Positions 16,963 to 25,275 of a stretch of 42,767 nucleotides of DNA are shown here, one piece after another. The notes beneath the pieces were generated by a model, which worked only from the letters and a program-made list of their open reading frames with translations, was not told the DNA's origin and ran no database searches. A program made the translations under genes and the position numbers. The stretch is taken from NCBI GenBank assembly GCA_947167935.1, contig CAMVJU010000010.1:1-42767 (forward strand), given 5' to 3'. The DNA is from an uncultured Prevotellaceae bacterium (GTDB lineage Bacteria; Bacteroidota; Bacteroidia; Bacteroidales; Bacteroidaceae). Position 1 is the first letter of the stretch; the number at the start of each line of letters is the position of its first letter.

Positions 16963-17481
16963 ATGACACAGTCAGAGTTCGAACATATCGCCCTGCAGCT
17001 GCGGGGCAGGATGTTGAAGGTTGCACTGGACTTCTTCGGAAATCAGGATGATGCTGAGGACGTGACCCAGGAGGCGATGCTGCTGCTGTGGCGCTACTGC
17101 GAACAGATTGACGGCAGTCGTGGCATTGAGAATCTGGCCGCGCGAGTGGCAAAAAACTGCTGCATCAATCTCTATCGGAAACGTCAGGCTGCCAGGCAAT
17201 GCAGCTATGAGAAAGAAGTAGCGACACAGCTCCTGAACCATCCAGACCCGTCGGGCTCTCCGCAGGAGTTCATGGAGGCAGAGGATGCACAGCGGATGAC
17301 GGAAGAGGCGATAGCCCTGCTGAAACCACGCGAACGACAGCTCTTTCTGATGAGACAGCAAGGACTCTCGACGGAAGAAATCTCTGAGCAGACGGCCATT
17401 CCCAAAGCCTCGGTGGCCGCGATGGTCTCGACAGCCAGAAAGAAAGTTTACACCGAACTGACAAAAAGATTGAAGCAATGA
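16963..17481 (+). CDS. ECF RNA polymerase sigma factor (sigma 1)
   Basis: 172-residue sigma-70-family factor of the extracytoplasmic-function group. Region 2 is readable as FGNQDDAEDVTQEAMLLLWRY and the -10-recognition part NLAARVAKNCCINLYRKRQ; region 4 as LKPRERQLFLMRQQGLSTEEISEQTAIPKASVAAMVSTARKK split over about residues 118-160. The stop overlaps the next start by 4 bp (ATGA), the usual arrangement with a cognate anti-sigma. No -7 box upstream, so it may be autoregulated by an ECF-type promoter. Confidence 0.92.
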   Translation: MTQSEFEHIALQLRGRMLKVALDFFGNQDDAEDVTQEAMLLLWRYCEQIDGSRGIENLAARVAKNCCINLYRKRQAARQCSYEKEVATQLLNHPDPSGSPQEFMEAEDAQRMTEEAIALLKPRERQLFLMRQQGLSTEEISEQTAIPKASVAAMVSTARKKVYTELTKRLKQ

Positions 17482-18521
17482 CAAACAAGGACATACAGCA
17501 ACTGATTGACCGTTACCTCGAAGGCGAGACTTCGCCTGAGGAGGAAAGGATGCTAGCGCAGGAACTGCTGCGTGAGGATCTTCCTTCTGAATGGCAAACC
17601 ATTCGTTTGATGCTGGGCGAACTGGCGATGGGCGAGGCGGAATACGATGCCATGATGGCGAAGCGGCAGCAGACCGCTAATCAGAAAGCCAAGGCCCGCA
17701 TCGTCAGGATGAAGTGGCGTTGGGTAGCTGCCGCTGCCAGCCTACTACTGCTAATAGGTACGGGTACAATGTTATTCAGGAAGAGGGGTGATACAACGTT
17801 ATTGGTGAAGGGGAATGATACAACGCCGTTGGTGGTGCAGAAGACGGCGCAGCCGCTCCCCGCCCCTCAAGGGGAGGGGTGCCCGAAGGGTGGGGTGGGG
17901 TCTGTAACATCCACACCGCTAACAGCTAAGGTAGACAATAAACAGGAGAAAAAGATACAGACTCCACCCCTGACCCCTCCCCTTGAGGGGCTTGGAGTGA
18001 CTGCGCCCGCTCAGTCCGCTACATCTTCCGTCGAAATCTCCCCATCCGCTGAAGACCCAAACCTCCACTATGCCGCGCTCGAGATAACGACGGATACTCT
18101 GGCTTACCAGGATCCTGCCCGTGTAGATGAGTTTATCGAAAAGCTGGCTTCCGTCCATGCGCTGCCCATCGAACTGACATGCTCCGCCACGATGGACAGC
18201 ACAGTGACGAGTGCTGTCTGCGTGTTCCCTGACAAGCCTGAGGTTGATGTCTTCGGACGGCTGTTGCAAGTGGCCTGCTGGTACAGCGACGAGACACCCG
18301 GCTATTTCTTGAGTTTCTCTCACCAGCAGTTCTTTTTCGAGCTGAAGGACCTGCGGAAGGAGTTGCAATACCGCTGGGTAGCCGAGCGTGTCAACGGCAA
18401 AATCCTGCTCTACGGCACCCACTCGCCCATCGGCACCAACGTGTCATCGGCCTGCTATCAGGAATACCGCGACGAGCTGATGCACACTAAGAGTATTAAC
18501 ACTAAAACCTTAGATATATGA
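17478..18521 (+). CDS. Membrane anti-sigma protein with periplasmic C-domain (anti-sigma 1)
   Basis: 347 residues. A cytoplasmic N-terminus (about 1-75, IQQLIDRYLEGETSPEEERMLAQELL split, a zinc-less anti-sigma-like helix bundle) is followed by one membrane helix (WRWVAAAASLLLLIGTGTMLF, about 76-95). Next comes a Pro-rich linker encoded by a palindromic element (17849-18006), and a periplasmic domain from about residue 190 with a short STN-like character (ALPIELTCSATMDSTVTS). It overlaps the sigma gene and the downstream secreted-protein gene by 4 bp each, so sigma, anti-sigma and a third protein are tightly coupled. Direct binding to sigma 1 is inferred from context. Confidence 0.8.
   Translation: MTNKDIQQLIDRYLEGETSPEEERMLAQELLREDLPSEWQTIRLMLGELAMGEAEYDAMMAKRQQTANQKAKARIVRMKWRWVAAAASLLLLIGTGTMLFRKRGDTTLLVKGNDTTPLVVQKTAQPLPAPQGEGCPKGGVGSVTSTPLTAKVDNKQEKKIQTPPLTPPLEGLGVTAPAQSATSSVEISPSAEDPNLHYAALEITTDTLAYQDPARVDEFIEKLASVHALPIELTCSATMDSTVTSAVCVFPDKPEVDVFGRLLQVACWYSDETPGYFLSFSHQQFFFELKDLRKELQYRWVAERVNGKILLYGTHSPIGTNVSSACYQEYRDELMHTKSINTKTLDI
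17849..18006. repeat. GC-rich palindromic element, in-frame copy 1
   Basis: Left arm 17849-17904 (GCAGCCGCTCCCCGCCCCTC, then AAGGGGAGGGG and GGGGTGGGGTCTG) and right arm 17958-18006 are inverted repeats. The interior is about 53 bp. It is read through as LPAPQGEG ... PPLTPPLEG in anti-sigma 1. Confidence 0.85.
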
Positions 18522-19675
18522 AACGTATTGTAATCCTTAGCCTGATGGCTATCGCCTGCCTGACGATGCAGGCACAAACGAAGAAAGAAGTCAAAGTATT
18601 GGCCAAGTGCAGAAATGTCTTTTTTACGTCTAATCCGGAAGTTACTGTAGACAATAGGACCAAGAAGAAGACCATGGTTTGGCATGACACGGAGAACAAC
18701 TCGTGGCACGAGAACATGGGCTTTGTCAAGAATGTTCCCACTACTACTATCGACATTGAGACGTATTTCCCGCAATTTTCTGGTGTTAATGAAGGTAGGC
18801 CTTTAAGCCCCATTGTATGGCAACTGACGGAGGAAAACGACGAGACCGTGCTGCATTGCTATTTCCGCATGCCTGCCGACATCGTAGAAAACTTCTGGCT
18901 GTGCAGCGAAGAGTGCGTCATCCTCGACAAGGAAACCGGCACCATCTATCAGTCGCGCCGCTGTGTACCCGATTGCTACGGCAAGGTATTCAGCATCAAG
19001 GAAAAAGAGGGGACGGTGCTCGACTTCCAGATATTCTTCCCCAAACTACCCGAGACTACCAAGGAAATATGCATCTATGGTGTGCCCAACTGGTGTATGG
19101 AGGGCCAGGATGTATATCTTGATAACAGACTATTCATGAGAGACTTAGAAGCAAGTATTAGGTACTACGACGAAATGATGCCGATCCACAAGGCTCACCT
19201 CGTCAGCGAGGCCAAGGACTACAACAAGGATGACCACAAGACCTGGGCTGTCTACAACGATGCCCATCTCATCCAGCCTGTAAAGGAGGATACATACGCC
19301 ATCTGGCGCACAGAGGAAGCCACCTATCTGGCTGAGGCCTGCGAGATGAACAAGATGCGCGAGTATTTCAAAGGGAGGGGCAATAGCATCCTGATTGACC
19401 AGTCGGGGCACCAGTACAAGTGCAAGGAAGTGCTGGACTATCCTAACGACGAGCTCTTCTGGGTGAAAGGCTATTCTGGCGACTACTTTGCCATCGTCAT
19501 GGTCTTTGAGCCTATTCCGCTGTATCTCGAAAACATCACTTATATCGTGCCAAAGGGTGAACCCTTCGCCATGTGGGGCGCCAACTGGGATGGCAAGGTG
19601 CTGTCCTTCAACATCAAGGAACTGCGCGACAACCAGAAGCTCTTCAGGTATCATCCCAGAGAGGTAGTAAAATAG
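18518..19675 (+). CDS. Secreted protein of unknown function, third gene of ECF operon 1
   Basis: 385 residues with a clear signal peptide (MKRIVILSLMAIACLTMQAQ). No domain recognised. Notable are Cys pairs around about residues 125-140 (WLCSEECVILD) and YQSRRCVPDCYGK, and a C-terminal half with alternating strand-like stretches (SGDYFAIVMVFEPIPLYLENI). The start overlaps the anti-sigma 1 stop by 4 bp, so its product is probably the periplasmic or surface effector or sensor of the same system. Followed by a hairpin terminator. Confidence 0.75.
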   Translation: MKRIVILSLMAIACLTMQAQTKKEVKVLAKCRNVFFTSNPEVTVDNRTKKKTMVWHDTENNSWHENMGFVKNVPTTTIDIETYFPQFSGVNEGRPLSPIVWQLTEENDETVLHCYFRMPADIVENFWLCSEECVILDKETGTIYQSRRCVPDCYGKVFSIKEKEGTVLDFQIFFPKLPETTKEICIYGVPNWCMEGQDVYLDNRLFMRDLEASIRYYDEMMPIHKAHLVSEAKDYNKDDHKTWAVYNDAHLIQPVKEDTYAIWRTEEATYLAEACEMNKMREYFKGRGNSILIDQSGHQYKCKEVLDYPNDELFWVKGYSGDYFAIVMVFEPIPLYLENITYIVPKGEPFAMWGANWDGKVLSFNIKELRDNQKLFRYHPREVVK

Positions 19676-19758
19676 CGAAACGAAATCTATTTCATCTATT
19701 ATAAACTGATTTTGATTCAAACCTGTGGATCGACAGGCATTAACAACCTATAGGTCAT

Positions 19759-19790
19759 CTGGAGGCCGCTGCGAAGCTCCCTCCAGCTTT
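19759..19790 (+). terminator. Terminator of ECF operon 1
   Basis: CTGGAGG (19759-19765) pairs with CCTCCAG (19780-19786), followed by CTTTTC. Moderate stem with a 14-base loop. Confidence 0.6.
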
Positions 19791-19817
19791 TCATTTCACT
19801 TGAAAATTCCAAAAATC

Positions 19818-19833
19818 CTTTACCTAAGTAAAG
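19818..19833. promoter_or_regulatory. Palindromic operator CTTTAC-N4-GTAAAG, site A
   Basis: CTTTACCTAAGTAAAG, a perfect 6-4-6 inverted repeat beginning 77 bp before the -7 box start. The half-site/N4 geometry resembles Crp/Fnr-family sites; the cognate regulator is inferred. Confidence 0.65.
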
Positions 19834-19894
19834 ACTTTTCCGACGTTTAGGAAAGTTTAACGACCTCAGATTTCACAGATACGCATGAATAGCG

Positions 19895-19902
19895 TAACTT
19901 TG
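19895..19902 (+). promoter_or_regulatory. -7 box of cassette A
   Basis: TAACTTTG, matching TAnnTTTG; shared with cassette C at 27708-27715. Confidence 0.65.
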
Positions 19903-19938
19903 CAAGAGAAAACAAACAAAAGAATAATGTATCATTCG

Positions 19939-19946
19939 TAATTTTG
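19939..19946 (+). promoter_or_regulatory. Second -7-like box abutting the winged-helix gene
   Basis: TAATTTTG ends 4 bases before ATG 19951. If active, the transcript would be leaderless or nearly so; it overlaps the stop of the four-codon frame of cassette A. Confidence 0.45.
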
Positions 19947-19950
19947 CCGT

Positions 19951-20655
19951 ATGAAACAACAATATGCCGTTATTGTGCTGTTTGCACTAATTATCGCGTC
20001 GGCCCTGACTGGCTATGGTAGCTACAAATCTACAAGTAGGATGGTAAATGAGGATATGGACAGGGCACTTGCGCTTGCTTTGGAGGAACAGCAGAGCAAT
20101 GTGATCAGCCAAGACACCATTCGCACGTTTAATAGCCACTTGCAGATTGCAGAACTTCGAGGAAAGGCTACGTTAGCGGTGGAGACTCATGGACAGGATT
20201 TCAAAGCATATGCCCATTGCTCTGAGGCAACCATTTTCGGTCTGTCTGACCAAAAGCCAGCTACTATTCTTTGGGCATTGGCAGGATTCTGGGCAATGCT
20301 GATGTGGTATCGCCGTAAGCAGAAAATAGTCAATGAGCAGCTGTCTGTGGCCCAATCATGCGGTAGTACCTTCGGAGGACTTACCTATTCAGAGGAAGAA
20401 AGCCGTTTTTATGCTGCAGACGGCAACCAAGTACAGCTCACTCCCATGCAGCACCAGTTGATGGAGATGTTCTTCCTGTCACCCTCGCACTCGCTGACGA
20501 AAACGGAAATTTGCGATGCCCTGTGGCCCAAGAAACCCGATGCCAGTGAGACGCTGTACACGCTGATTCGCAGGCTGAAGCCCGTCGTAGAGCAACATTC
20601 CGACCTCAGGATCGAGTCTGATCGCAGTAAGGCTTATAATCTGAAAGTCAGATAG
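19951..20655 (+). CDS. Membrane-bound winged-helix transcriptional regulator (ToxR-like layout)
   Basis: 234 residues. N-terminal membrane helix (about 5-22), a short periplasmic segment of about 80 residues, a second helix (ATILWALAGFWAMLMWY, about 105-121), then a cytoplasmic OmpR/PhoB-type winged helix (GGLTYSEEESRF ... VQLTPMQHQLMEMFF ... SLTKTEICDALWPKKPDASETLYTLIRRLKPVV, split over about 145-215). Unlike ToxR the DNA-binding domain is C-terminal. It likely controls the outer-membrane barrel gene that follows. Preceded by cassette A, so it may answer to the palindrome-binding regulator. Confidence 0.85.
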   Translation: MKQQYAVIVLFALIIASALTGYGSYKSTSRMVNEDMDRALALALEEQQSNVISQDTIRTFNSHLQIAELRGKATLAVETHGQDFKAYAHCSEATIFGLSDQKPATILWALAGFWAMLMWYRRKQKIVNEQLSVAQSCGSTFGGLTYSEEESRFYAADGNQVQLTPMQHQLMEMFFLSPSHSLTKTEICDALWPKKPDASETLYTLIRRLKPVVEQHSDLRIESDRSKAYNLKVR

Positions 20656-20736
20656 ATAGAAAACTGACAGCGCACCTGATATCGAAATGTCAGACAAATG
20701 TCAGACACTTTTTTCGATCATCAAACGGTCTCTTCG

Positions 20737-20744
20737 TACCTTTG
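20737..20744 (+). promoter_or_regulatory. -7 promoter box of the outer-membrane barrel gene
   Basis: TACCTTTG, 17 bp upstream of ATG 20762. It lies within the longer upstream open frame, so the start at 20687 is unlikely. Confidence 0.65.
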
Positions 20745-20761
20745 CACGAAAAAGGCAAGAT

Positions 20762-22798
20762 ATGAAGAGATTATTGTTTTGCTTGTTGGCTGCCTGTACT
20801 TTGACCTCAGCAGCCCAAGACACAGAAAAGAGTGTTACCCTTGACGAGGTGACAGTAAAAGGCGCACGTACCATACAGAAGGTGGATGGCCAATGGATAT
20901 ATCCCACGAAGCAGCAGATAGAGAGTTCTGCCAATGGCTACTCGCTATTGGCAAAACTTACTCTGCCACATATCCGCGTGGACGAAGCGATGAACAGCAT
21001 TACGGCATTGACGAATCTCGGAACGGTGCAGGTGCGCATCAACGATGTCATTGCCTCTCGCGAGGATTTGCAGACACTCGACATGCAGGGCGTTGACCAC
21101 ATAGAGTTCGTCGACAATCCTGGTGTAAGATATGGCGAGGGTATCGTATACATTATTGATATTAAAGTGAAGAAACCTGTGAGCGGCTACGTCGTTGGCA
21201 CCCAGCTGACCAATACGCTAACCACCGTGAATGGCAATGAGTCACTCTATGGAAAGATCAATCGTGGGCGTAGCGAGTTTGCGCTCAGCTATGACCTCGA
21301 CTATCAAAACTTCAAGGGTGCTGCATACAACGAACAGGCGGCCTACGAGCTGGAATCGGCCGACATCGTCACGATGTGTCGCAAGAGTTTGAACAAACAG
21401 ACTAAGAATCTCAGCCACAATGCCCAGCTGACCTATAGCCTGAGCGACTCAAGCTATGTGTTTCAGGCCAAGCTGTCGGGCAGTCGCGATATCCATCCTC
21501 AGCGGAAAGATGCAGAGATGGCCCTTGATGGCGTTCCGTACAACGAGCACTCCTCTTCCCGCAGCAGTTCCCCTTCACTCGACATCTACTATCATCAGGG
21601 GTTTCACGGCCATCAGTCGTTGACGGCAAATGTTGTGGGAACGTACATCAAGACAACTGGCGATACGGAGGATAACGAAGGTGCTGCCTATCATTATCAA
21701 ACGGATGGAAGAACCTATAGCCTTTGGAGCGAAGCCGTTTATGAAAACCGGCTAAAGCCCTTTACTCTTTCTGCCGGTTTGCAGTATGGGCAGCGCTACA
21801 GCCATAATGTTTATCAGGGAGATGTCGATGCCACCAATGACATGCACACCTCCAGCCTTTATCTCTTCTCACAATTGAAAGGACGTCTTGGCCAACTCAG
21901 CTATATGGGAGGTCTTGGTGCCAGCCGACGGTATTATCGTCAGGCGAGTGCCACGCAGGATTTATGGTTCTTCCGTCCTAAGTTCACCGTCAGCTATCCC
22001 ATGACAAACAGGCTGAAGATGAAATATGACTTCGAAATCTCCCAGCACACCTCCCGGATAGCCCTCGTCAGCAATGTCAGCATCAAGCAGAACGCGATGG
22101 AGACAATTCTCGGCAACCCTGATATTCATCCAAACCGTGTCGTCTCCCATCAACTGAAATTCTCTTATTCCACACCCCGTTTCACCTCTGAACTGCAGGG
22201 CTACTACCGTCTGAATCCCCATTGCAATATGGAGAAGCACATCCGTCAAAACGGCCATTTCTATCAGACGCAAACTAACGCGGATAATGAGTGCGACTTC
22301 TTCTATGTCGAAAGCTATAACCAATGGGACATCATTCCTGAGAAGCTAACGGCTACCGTCTATGGTGGCATCTACCGTTTCTTTAATGATGGCGAGGATT
22401 ATACGCACACCTACACCTCCTTCAATGGAGGCTGTTCCCTGCAAGCCTATCTGGGCTGCTGGACGCTTGGAGCCTACGCTGACAACGGCTGGAACTTCAT
22501 GGAGGGTGAACATCGGGGCCATCAGGCGCCAGCCTGGTATTTCACCTGCAACTATCGCATGAGCGATGCCTTCAGCATTTCCCTCTATGCCCAGCATCCG
22601 TTCAGCCAGCATCCGCTGACATACAAGACGGAGATCGTAAGCCGGTATGTGCAGAAAGAAATCTCTCAGCATTGTCGCGACTACGGCAACATGCTGACCC
22701 TCAAGCTGTCCTATCGCCTCGACCGTGGCCGCAAGTATCGCGACATCCAGCGCACCATGAATCACAAAGACAACGAGACGGGCATCCTGTCAAAATAG
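20762..22798 (+). CDS. Outer-membrane beta-barrel protein with TonB-type plug
   Basis: 678 residues with signal peptide MKRLLFCLLAACTLTSAAQ. After it, VTLDEVTVKGAR is the conserved start of a TonB-dependent-receptor-like plug, with VQVRINDVIASREDLQTLD typical of the outer-membrane beta-barrel family without a SusD partner. The remainder is a long run of alternating aromatic strands ending in a Tyr/Arg-rich C-terminus (LSYRLDRGRKYRD). No Carboxypep_D_reg domain precedes the plug. Substrate unknown; placed directly after a membrane-bound regulator, which probably controls it. The start at 20762 is fixed by signal peptide and promoter. Confidence 0.85.
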   Translation: MKRLLFCLLAACTLTSAAQDTEKSVTLDEVTVKGARTIQKVDGQWIYPTKQQIESSANGYSLLAKLTLPHIRVDEAMNSITALTNLGTVQVRINDVIASREDLQTLDMQGVDHIEFVDNPGVRYGEGIVYIIDIKVKKPVSGYVVGTQLTNTLTTVNGNESLYGKINRGRSEFALSYDLDYQNFKGAAYNEQAAYELESADIVTMCRKSLNKQTKNLSHNAQLTYSLSDSSYVFQAKLSGSRDIHPQRKDAEMALDGVPYNEHSSSRSSSPSLDIYYHQGFHGHQSLTANVVGTYIKTTGDTEDNEGAAYHYQTDGRTYSLWSEAVYENRLKPFTLSAGLQYGQRYSHNVYQGDVDATNDMHTSSLYLFSQLKGRLGQLSYMGGLGASRRYYRQASATQDLWFFRPKFTVSYPMTNRLKMKYDFEISQHTSRIALVSNVSIKQNAMETILGNPDIHPNRVVSHQLKFSYSTPRFTSELQGYYRLNPHCNMEKHIRQNGHFYQTQTNADNECDFFYVESYNQWDIIPEKLTATVYGGIYRFFNDGEDYTHTYTSFNGGCSLQAYLGCWTLGAYADNGWNFMEGEHRGHQAPAWYFTCNYRMSDAFSISLYAQHPFSQHPLTYKTEIVSRYVQKEISQHCRDYGNMLTLKLSYRLDRGRKYRDIQRTMNHKDNETGILSK

Positions 22799-22906
22799 CA
22801 CTTGGAGCTCGAGTATATCGCCTTATGGGGCAGGTTGTATTAAATCGTGTTAAAAAGCGTGTGCAAACCATTAACATGTGAGTGGCAGCGACGTTATAAT
22901 GACAGC

Positions 22907-23404
22907 ATGACCACTCAAGAGTACGAAGAGATAGCCCACAAGATGCGGCCCCGGTTGATGCAACTGGGGCTGTCGTTTTTCCAGGACGAGGAACAAGCGG
23001 CCGATGCGGTGCAGGAGGCGCTGCTCAGGTTGTGGCTATTGCGTGAGCGGGTGAACGATACAAGTCACGCCAAGGCCCTGCTCATCAAGATGACAAAGAA
23101 CGTATGTGTGAGCGAGTGGCGCCGTCAGCAGCGACAGGGATTGCTGACAGTAGAGCATCTGGGCTTTGTGCTGGCGGAAGAGGCGCAGCCTATGTCTGAG
23201 GATGACAACGGGCGGCTCCTGCAACAGGCCATCGCCACACTCGCGCCAATGGAGCAGCGCCTGTTCCGTATGCGTCATGAGCTGGGTATGGACGTGGCTC
23301 AGATAGTGGCCGCTTCAGGATTGCTGCCGAGGTCTGTCAGTGCAGTAGTTAGCAGGGCACGCCACAAGATAATAGACCAACTGAAGAAAGGAGGAATCTT
23401 ATGA
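22907..23404 (+). CDS. ECF RNA polymerase sigma factor (sigma 2)
   Basis: 165 residues. Region 2: FFQDEEQAADAVQEALLRLW and KALLIKMTKNVCVSEWRRQQ; region 4: LAPMEQRLFRMRHELGMDVAQIVAA and RSVSAVVSRARHKIIDQLKK. It is similar in layout to sigma 1 (shared TQ(S/E)xxE(H/E)IA N-terminus), so the two modules are probably paralogous. ATG 22907 rather than the open upstream frame at 22847 matches sigma 1. ATGA overlap with anti-sigma 2. Confidence 0.92.
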   Translation: MTTQEYEEIAHKMRPRLMQLGLSFFQDEEQAADAVQEALLRLWLLRERVNDTSHAKALLIKMTKNVCVSEWRRQQRQGLLTVEHLGFVLAEEAQPMSEDDNGRLLQQAIATLAPMEQRLFRMRHELGMDVAQIVAASGLLPRSVSAVVSRARHKIIDQLKKGGIL

Positions 23405-24111
23405 ACAAAGATACAGAAAGAAAACTGGATGAATTGCTGGGCAAAATGCCCAAACGCGACTACGACCTCGATGCCTGGCTCAGCGAGGACGAGACGGCAG
23501 AGTTCGACCGCCGGCAACAGACGAACACGGATTTATATTTGCAACGGACGAACACGGATTTATATTTGCAACGGACGAACACGGATTTACACGGAAAAGC
23601 ATGGCGATGGGTGGCTGCGGCAGCCTGCCTCCTTATTATAATAGGCATAGGCGTAACGATGGAGCTGATGCGCCAAAAGCCGGAAGACATGCCTGCGATA
23701 GCCGAAAACCATTCGCAGCCACTCCCTTCCCTTCAAGTGGAGTCTGAAACTTCAAAGGCCCTATCCCTTGAGGAAGAAATACAGCCCCTGCCCCCTACCC
23801 TTCAAGGGAGAGAAGCGGCCACGCCGAAGAAGAAAGTGCCGACTCCAGAAACCATTGCACAGGACTCCCGTCAGGATGCCATTGCCGACACGCTCGGCTC
23901 CGGCATCTGGGAGCGTGAGGAGAACGTGGTGCTGGCCCTGCAGATGCTGAGCGAGTGCGAGCAGACCATCCAGCGCGAAGAGCAGGAAGTGCGCAATGCC
24001 ATCATCGAGGCCACGTTCAACGCCGTGCCTCGACCCGCCAACGTCATCCTCGTCAGCGATGAGAATGGCGCCTACGAAGTGGTGGAAACCAAGAGAATCA
24101 TCAACATATAA
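23401..24111 (+). CDS. Small membrane anti-sigma protein (anti-sigma 2)
   Basis: 236 residues. Cytoplasmic N-terminus (KDTERKLDELLGKMPKRDYDLDAWL, then three near-copies of a 9-residue QRTNTDLYL repeat), one membrane helix (AWRWVAAAACLLIIIGIGVTM, about 66-86), then a Pro/Ser-rich periplasmic linker from a palindromic element (23715-23821) and a short helical C-terminus (NVVLALQMLSECEQTIQREEQEV). It lacks the larger C-domain of anti-sigma 1. Coupled by ATGA to sigma 2 and 15 bp from a secreted-protein gene, so an anti-sigma role is strongly suggested by context. Confidence 0.8.
   Translation: MNKDTERKLDELLGKMPKRDYDLDAWLSEDETAEFDRRQQTNTDLYLQRTNTDLYLQRTNTDLHGKAWRWVAAAACLLIIIGIGVTMELMRQKPEDMPAIAENHSQPLPSLQVESETSKALSLEEEIQPLPPTLQGREAATPKKKVPTPETIAQDSRQDAIADTLGSGIWEREENVVLALQMLSECEQTIQREEQEVRNAIIEATFNAVPRPANVILVSDENGAYEVVETKRIINI
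23521..23594 (+). repeat. 27-bp tandem repeat in anti-sigma 2
   Basis: Two complete units (23521-23547, 23548-23574) and a partial third (23575-23594) of ACGAACACGGATTTATATTT plus seven bases. Each unit keeps frame (9 codons). Confidence 0.95.
23715..23821. repeat. GC-rich palindromic element, in-frame copy 2 (degenerate)
   Basis: GCAGCCACTCCCTTCCCTTC at the left and CCCTTCAAGGGAGAGAAGCG toward the right are diverged forms of the arms seen at 17849-18006 and 41414-41556, including the ATACAG junction before the right arm. Position relative to the membrane helix is the same. Confidence 0.7.
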
Positions 24112-24126
24112 AAAACACATACGACA

Positions 24127-25203
24127 ATGAAAACAACAACCATCATCATCGCCATCGCCCTGCTGGCCATTGCGCCCACGGCCTCAGCACAGAAGAAAAT
24201 CAAAGAAGCTTTCGCCGACATCGAGAATTACGACGGTGTCATCAAGACCAGTGAACAGAACACGTCGAGGAGCGTGGACACGCTCGGCATCACCTGCGAA
24301 AGCAGCATTGTCACCATCTTAGTGAAGAAAGACGACTACGGTGCCGTCATCGACAAGCTGAAGAAGGCTTTCGAGACTGAGAGCAGGAACTCTGCGTTCA
24401 TTGAGATTGAGACCGCTGGCGAAAGGCCGGACATCGACCCGATAGCCGCCCAGATGCTGGGTCAGCGCAAGCAGTGGAGCGTGTGGAGGGAGGACGCCGA
24501 GCCCGTGCTCATTGGCGGCATGGGGAACAGCACCTACGCCATTGCCAACTTCGACGACAAGAAACATCCCGGCTTTCGCACCTGCTATGCCGCTGAGTGG
24601 ACTGCCACCGCAGATCCCGACGTCTACAAGGCACAGCTCGTCTACGTCTATGGCCGCAAGCCCGATGACAAGCAGACCGTCAGCTATTTTGGCTCGGTGA
24701 AGTGGCCACGCAAAGGTTTCGACATTCCCGGAGGGGCAGTGGAAATGCCCAACGCATGGAAGAATCGCATAGAGGAATTGCGCGCCGACACCATATTTGT
24801 CGATTCGCTGCCCTACAATGTTTTTGGCCAGGCGTTCAGGAGGGAACTGCCAAAGCGCTTGTCTCCCAATGACATTCCCTACAACGGCGACAAGAACAGC
24901 TGGATGAACGAGGCCATGAACAACATCAAGCACCTCAGCAACAGCGACTGGCACCGTTTCTTCGGCCTGCTGACGCAGAAAATGATTGACCGATCCAACA
25001 AGGAGCGCATCGAGGATTTGGTCGTAGCGGCCGGCATCATTCTCGACCTCTGCAAGAATGTCGGACAGCTCGATGCCGACGAGCGTGAAATCTCTGCCCG
25101 TCGCCTGGAGGATGTGTCTGAACACTACTTCACCGGCGACAAGACCCAGTACATCTACGACCTGCTGATGCTTGCTGCCAAGAAACTGGTTAAGGATAAT
25201 TAA
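24127..25203 (+). CDS. Secreted protein of unknown function, third gene of ECF operon 2
   Basis: 358 residues, signal peptide MKTTTIIIAIALLAIAPTASA. The first part (about 30-95) is a small alpha/beta-looking stretch (SIVTILVKKDDYGAVIDKLKKAF), the rest is not recognised; the C-terminal 120 residues are helical with charged pairs. It parallels 18518-19675 in position (after sigma and anti-sigma) but shows no obvious sequence similarity by eye. Possible export-linked effector of the sigma 2 system. Confidence 0.75.
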   Translation: MKTTTIIIAIALLAIAPTASAQKKIKEAFADIENYDGVIKTSEQNTSRSVDTLGITCESSIVTILVKKDDYGAVIDKLKKAFETESRNSAFIEIETAGERPDIDPIAAQMLGQRKQWSVWREDAEPVLIGGMGNSTYAIANFDDKKHPGFRTCYAAEWTATADPDVYKAQLVYVYGRKPDDKQTVSYFGSVKWPRKGFDIPGGAVEMPNAWKNRIEELRADTIFVDSLPYNVFGQAFRRELPKRLSPNDIPYNGDKNSWMNEAMNNIKHLSNSDWHRFFGLLTQKMIDRSNKERIEDLVVAAGIILDLCKNVGQLDADEREISARRLEDVSEHYFTGDKTQYIYDLLMLAAKKLVKDN

Positions 25204-25275
25204 CGGCAAAAGTTGTCACATTTCTGCTATTTGAGCGTTTATATAATGGAATAAACTTCGTTCAACGACAAAAAT

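Larger units (their letters stand above)
19811..19932 (+). promoter_or_regulatory. Duplicated regulatory cassette, copy A
   Basis: About 120 bp closely match 27626-27746: the 16-bp palindrome, an identical AGTTTAACGACCTCAGAT block, the -7 box TAACTTTG and the leader up to ATGTAT. Here that ATG (19927) opens only a four-codon frame (ATG TAT CAT TCG stop), so the cassette was joined upstream of a different gene. Confidence 0.75.
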
